This document shows positions 62,001 through 64,000 of a stretch of DNA of 64,000 nucleotides, one piece after another (position 1 is the first letter of the stretch; each line of letters opens with the position of its first letter). This stretch comes from Hymenobacter lucidus. Its GTDB lineage: Bacteria > Bacteroidota > Bacteroidia > Cytophagales > Hymenobacteraceae. The translations under genes were made by a program, and so were the position numbers. Below the pieces are notes generated by a model that was not told where the DNA came from, made no database searches, and saw only the letters and a list, made by a program, of their open reading frames with translations. The DNA lies in contig NZ_JAJADR010000003.1 of assembly GCF_020447265.1 (NCBI RefSeq), forward strand, positions 434,001 through 498,000. Direction: 5' to 3'.

Positions 62001-64000
62001 TGAATCTGGTCTTCGAAGCCGAAGCTGGATTCCGACATAAAGCCGATAAGTCCTTTTTTGGGAACCAACAGCCAGTCTTCGGCATACAGCGCCGTACGCA
62101 CGGAGTACGTATTGCCCGCCGCGCAGCCATTGACAAACATGACCGGGTATTTATTGCGGTTGTTGTAGCCTTTGGCCGGGTTGGTACGAATGTTTCCTAG
62201 CCCCAACGAGAGTTCCTCGATAGAGCCGTGGCCGAAATACGTAATGATGGCCAAGCCCGCGTTCAACTCACTGGCAATGTTGATTTCTTCCGGCAGGCCG
62301 GTCGTCGTCCGCGCGTAGGTGCGTACCACCCGCCCGGCAAACAGCGGACTCTCAATCTGACGCTTGTATTCGTTCAGGTAGCCGCCAAATCGGTCAAACT
62401 CGTACGCTTCCTGGCCTCCACCCACATTCAGGGCATTTTTGCGCCACGCCAAATCCGGTGCATCGGGTTGGTTGATTACCACCTCGTGCTCCACTAGCTT
62501 GTTGAGGTAGTTAAGAACTTCCCGAGACGTTTGCGCCGCAATACGGCCAGTCGCCATTCGGGCCGTCACGTCGTCACGCTGCCAGTCGGCGGTGAAAAAG
62601 GCTTCGGAGGCTCCTCGGGTACTGGCCGGCACCAAGTCACGCACTGTAGCCGAATAGCCCTGCTGATTTTTCCGGTGGTACACCCCTGAATAGCCAGCTT
62701 CGCCAGTCTGTAAGCCTTTGCCCAGCAGCAGCAACGACTTGGGACGGCTATTGGTGAGCATAAACAGTGCAAATTGGCGGATGGCCAGCGCCGACTTCTC
62801 CCCGTAGTGAAACTGGTCGTAGAGCCTGTCGGTGGTAACGACCAGCGTATCGTAGCGACCGCCAGCCGTGGAGGCGCGGTATTTGGCATATTCGCGCACC
62901 GGGTTCAGCGTGTCGCCGGCGGGCTTCATCAGCGCCTGGTGGGTTACAATAAGAAAGTTGTGCGCTGCCGGCGAGATGTTGCGGAACCGCACAGGCACTG
63001 CCGCCAATGGCGCTATGGCCTTTGCCTCATCAACCAGCCACAGATTGCGCTGCGTGCTGCCCGGCCGGGCACTCGGAAACACGTAGCCCCGCCGAGTACC
63101 GGTTTCGGCCCGGCCTTCTACCCGCTGCACATTGTAAGGGTCCGTTACGTCGAAGCCCCGCACGGTAGCTGGCAGATTGTCGAGGGAGTAATAAGCCGGC
63201 GCACTGCCCAGCGTCGAATCGTTGTGGAAGCGCAGGGCACCCCGACTGGCGTTCCAGGCACTTGGCTGGGAATGCGAAATTGCACTGGAAATAATACTAA
63301 TTCGTTCACCCACCTTCTGCTTGTCGGCCTCGAAGTGCACGACTACCTTTCCGCTGGCATCAATGTCGGTAACAAGCAAAGGGTAAGAGAAAGTCTGTAG
63401 CTCATAGTTCTCGAACACTCTGGTAGGGCCCAGCGCCCGTTCTACGCCGTTGGGTTGCACTACATACAGTGTTACCCGATGGGTGGCTTTGTTGGCCCCC
63501 ATCATTTTCACGTAGAGGTGCGGCACCCGGCCCGAGGCGACATGGTTCTGCAACGAATCGTAGGCTTTGCTAGTGAAGTCATCAAAGGCGCCCGAGGAAA
63601 AACCTTCCCCCTGTTCAGCCCAGGGCTGAAACACATTCACTTGCAGATCTACGTCTATATACTTGGTGCTCTCAATAAACTGGCGTTCGTAGATCCAGTA
63701 CGGGTGTGCCCCGCCTACCGGCGCTGGGTTCACCTGCTCCATACGCTTGCGGCCCGTTGCCGTAGAGGCTACTGTTAGAAAATAGGCGGCCGTATCGGTG
63801 TACATACTGTACAGCTTCTGGTAGTGGTCGGCCGGGGTTTTGTACATCCCTACATCCAGGGCCCCATCGTTGCGCTGGCCGTAGAACTCGATGAAAGTGG
63901 AAGCATCCAGCGTTGTCGGGCTGTTGCCGCCTACATAAATAGCCACTTCCCGCCCCCGGCGCCAGAGCTGAAACCGGCTTGGATCAGCACTGGTGATGCC
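59042..64000 (-). CDS. C25-family (gingipain-like) peptidase, T9SS PorU/PorU2-like, 5' end outside window
   Basis: The frame is open through the right edge (no stop in 63947-64000), so at least 1652 residues are encoded and the signal peptide is not seen. The C25 caspase-like fold has its catalytic His in 'ITYFGHGSIEEL' and Cys in 'MFVNGCAAGNTYS', 35 residues apart (numbers ~573 and ~608 counting from 63946). Ig-like and CARDB-like domains follow, with a C-terminal FlgD/Ig-like region ('AWDGTDEYGDRLANGTYLYR'). This architecture fits the long second PorU group. Canonical PorU is shorter (~1100-1200 aa) and cleaves sorting signals of T9SS cargo. It has the same secretion context as the cargo at 31-39 kb. 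Confidence 0.88.
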   Translation of the reverse strand, partial: GITSADPSRFQLWRRGREVAIYVGGNSPTTLDASTFIEFYGQRNDGALDVGMYKTPADHYQKLYSMYTDTAAYFLTVASTATGRKRMEQVNPAPVGGAHPYWIYERQFIESTKYIDVDLQVNVFQPWAEQGEGFSSGAFDDFTSKAYDSLQNHVASGRVPHLYVKMMGANKATHRVTLYVVQPNGVERALGPTRVFENYELQTFSYPLLVTDIDASGKVVVHFEADKQKVGERISIISSAISHSQPSAWNASRGALRFHNDSTLGSAPAYYSLDNLPATVRGFDVTDPYNVQRVEGRAETGTRRGYVFPSARPGSTQRNLWLVDEAKAIAPLAAVPVRFRNISPAAHNFLIVTHQALMKPAGDTLNPVREYAKYRASTAGGRYDTLVVTTDRLYDQFHYGEKSALAIRQFALFMLTNSRPKSLLLLGKGLQTGEAGYSGVYHRKNQQGYSATVRDLVPASTRGASEAFFTADWQRDDVTARMATGRIAAQTSREVLNYLNKLVEHEVVINQPDAPDLAWRKNALNVGGGQEAYEFDRFGGYLNEYKRQIESPLFAGRVVRTYARTTTGLPEEINIASELNAGLAIITYFGHGSIEELSLGLGNIRTNPAKGYNNRNKYPVMFVNGCAAGNTYSVRTALYAEDWLLVPKKGLIGFMSESSFGFEDQIHTIQKLTFQLLLNDPAWYGKPVAEVYNEVSRRLQSGALNSYLGHSTLMNTIWHGDPAVRLFSPAKPDFAFGATPITVAPVGADPVRTNSRQFKLLVQVRNPGKVTTDKVDISVKRIYDPTTLPLRPDTTYTFTNLAQPLHDTTYELVLANSGNSFGNNQFTVTLDYQNRVDESNETNNQATTSFVFLRDGITLLNPPEFAIVATNKPRLVGQTNNPNGPKRAFLVELDTTLAFNSTYRRTTRIEAPLLADWRPTLPVVTGRDSVVWYWRMRFETKLSDDENEEWVVSSFRVINNSPGGWSQSHHGQFQRDERRRVDVTAPAGKWAFADISQSLTLQTQGGGTGGVTFRDSYGLQIGTDQVSVLDCGVTVPNILVSVFDGSSLKSLRTISGTYDSCGTAPNRFYHFAASATDNINSPARQQQLLNLLNNVPRGAYVTLLSVNKVNFSSFSAPLKAALAALGSQKITQLQDGDPFAFIGQKGPGAQAAVERTADLSSSVPRAEQIITLTGTIGTKGGSGVVTSTRIGPAQEWTTLYHTIRTEASDSYTLRVVGIDTLGVSKELYATVPSTSAGIGANKGFSLAGVPAKTYPYLQLVLTLRDTAQRTAPQVKQLLVTYKGMPEGIVRRDSVVAKTPTAYDPTALAKQAADSGFVRVPVIFQNVSGLPFGTPLKARFTLRSSTTESTTEIDLPPLGANGTVAFDAEVSTLKLYGDISGSVTLNINKSGRRLPELYYFNNDLTIPSFKIEDRGVPPVLDVAFDGQRILNGDIVSPRPIISVVLTDEDKLRPITDRSAFDLVLTPRNGTPQKINLNAANVIFTTDPVKGTARIDFEPGQATPLLDGQYTLEVQGRDATGRTAGAENYKVAFEVINASTITNVFPYPNPIIHKARFVFTLTGAEVPRNMKIQIMTLTGKVVRQIMMSELGTLRIGNNITEYAWDGTDEYGDRLANGTYLYRVVLDDPTSQFERRTTAADQAFKNGWGKLVLLR

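Overview
This window looks like a chromosome segment of a GC-rich Bacteroidota of the Cytophagales, most like Hymenobacter. The evidence is three large type IX secretion (T9SS) proteins (two cargo proteins with C-terminal sorting domains and a PorU-like C25 peptidase), several promoters of the Bacteroidota form TTG-N18/20-TAnnTTTG, almost no Shine-Dalgarno sites, and family content typical of that group (NamZ, LolC/E-like permease, DUF92, RlmD-type methyltransferase). The genus is inferred; no rRNA gene is present.

Layout. 1-7.8 kb is a pentose/xylan locus: the end of a GH43-type xylosidase, xylulokinase, xylose isomerase, a secreted GH2 hydrolase and a convergent LacI-family regulator. 7.8-14.6 kb is a decayed accessory stretch: an alpha/beta hydrolase, a small lipoprotein, a 5'-truncated Crp/Fnr gene joined to a glycine-rich fragment, a two-gene SDR operon, an internally deleted IS1182-type transposase and about 2.5 kb in which I support no gene. 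14.6-25.5 kb is a detoxification-like block: ArsR regulator, RND tripartite pump (MFP, AcrB-like, OMF), a second ArsR paralogue, an F420-type NADP oxidoreductase, an NmrA-like reductase and two luciferase-like flavin monooxygenases. The two arsR genes begin with nearly identical DNA. An 18-bp perfect palindrome precedes the first, and a consensus promoter lies in front of the pump genes.

25.8-29.4 kb carries pyrC and pyrB on the minus strand, preceded by a structured leader or small RNA with its own promoter and a strong terminator 141 nt before pyrB. Upstream is a degenerate pyrD fragment, then tRNA-Lys(UUU). 29.5-39.4 kb holds a TPR/SH3 membrane protein, an SDR and two T9SS cargo proteins. 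The larger (1925 aa) contains a regular alternating A/B repeat array with units of exactly 252 and 258 nt. 39.6-46.8 kb holds RlmD, two small uncharacterised proteins (one AT-rich), ThiL, an AraC-type regulator with an NmrA-like protein and an epoxide-hydrolase-like enzyme, and a lipoprotein.

46.9-64 kb is mostly housekeeping: M3 peptidase, ferredoxin-type reductase, M23-type protein, Gfo/Idh oxidoreductase, DUF92 protein, LolC/E-like permease, NamZ, fmt-folA (overlapping, both folate-linked), an acyltransferase and a large C25 peptidase (PorU/PorU2-like) that runs off the right edge. Long perfect inverted repeats sit between genes here (46.8, 49.0, 51.1 and 56.2 kb), and two of them share loop-proximal sequence.

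The strongest leads for something undescribed are the pyrB leader RNA with possible alternative pairing, the pump operon bracketed by near-duplicate arsR genes, and the A/B repeat array.
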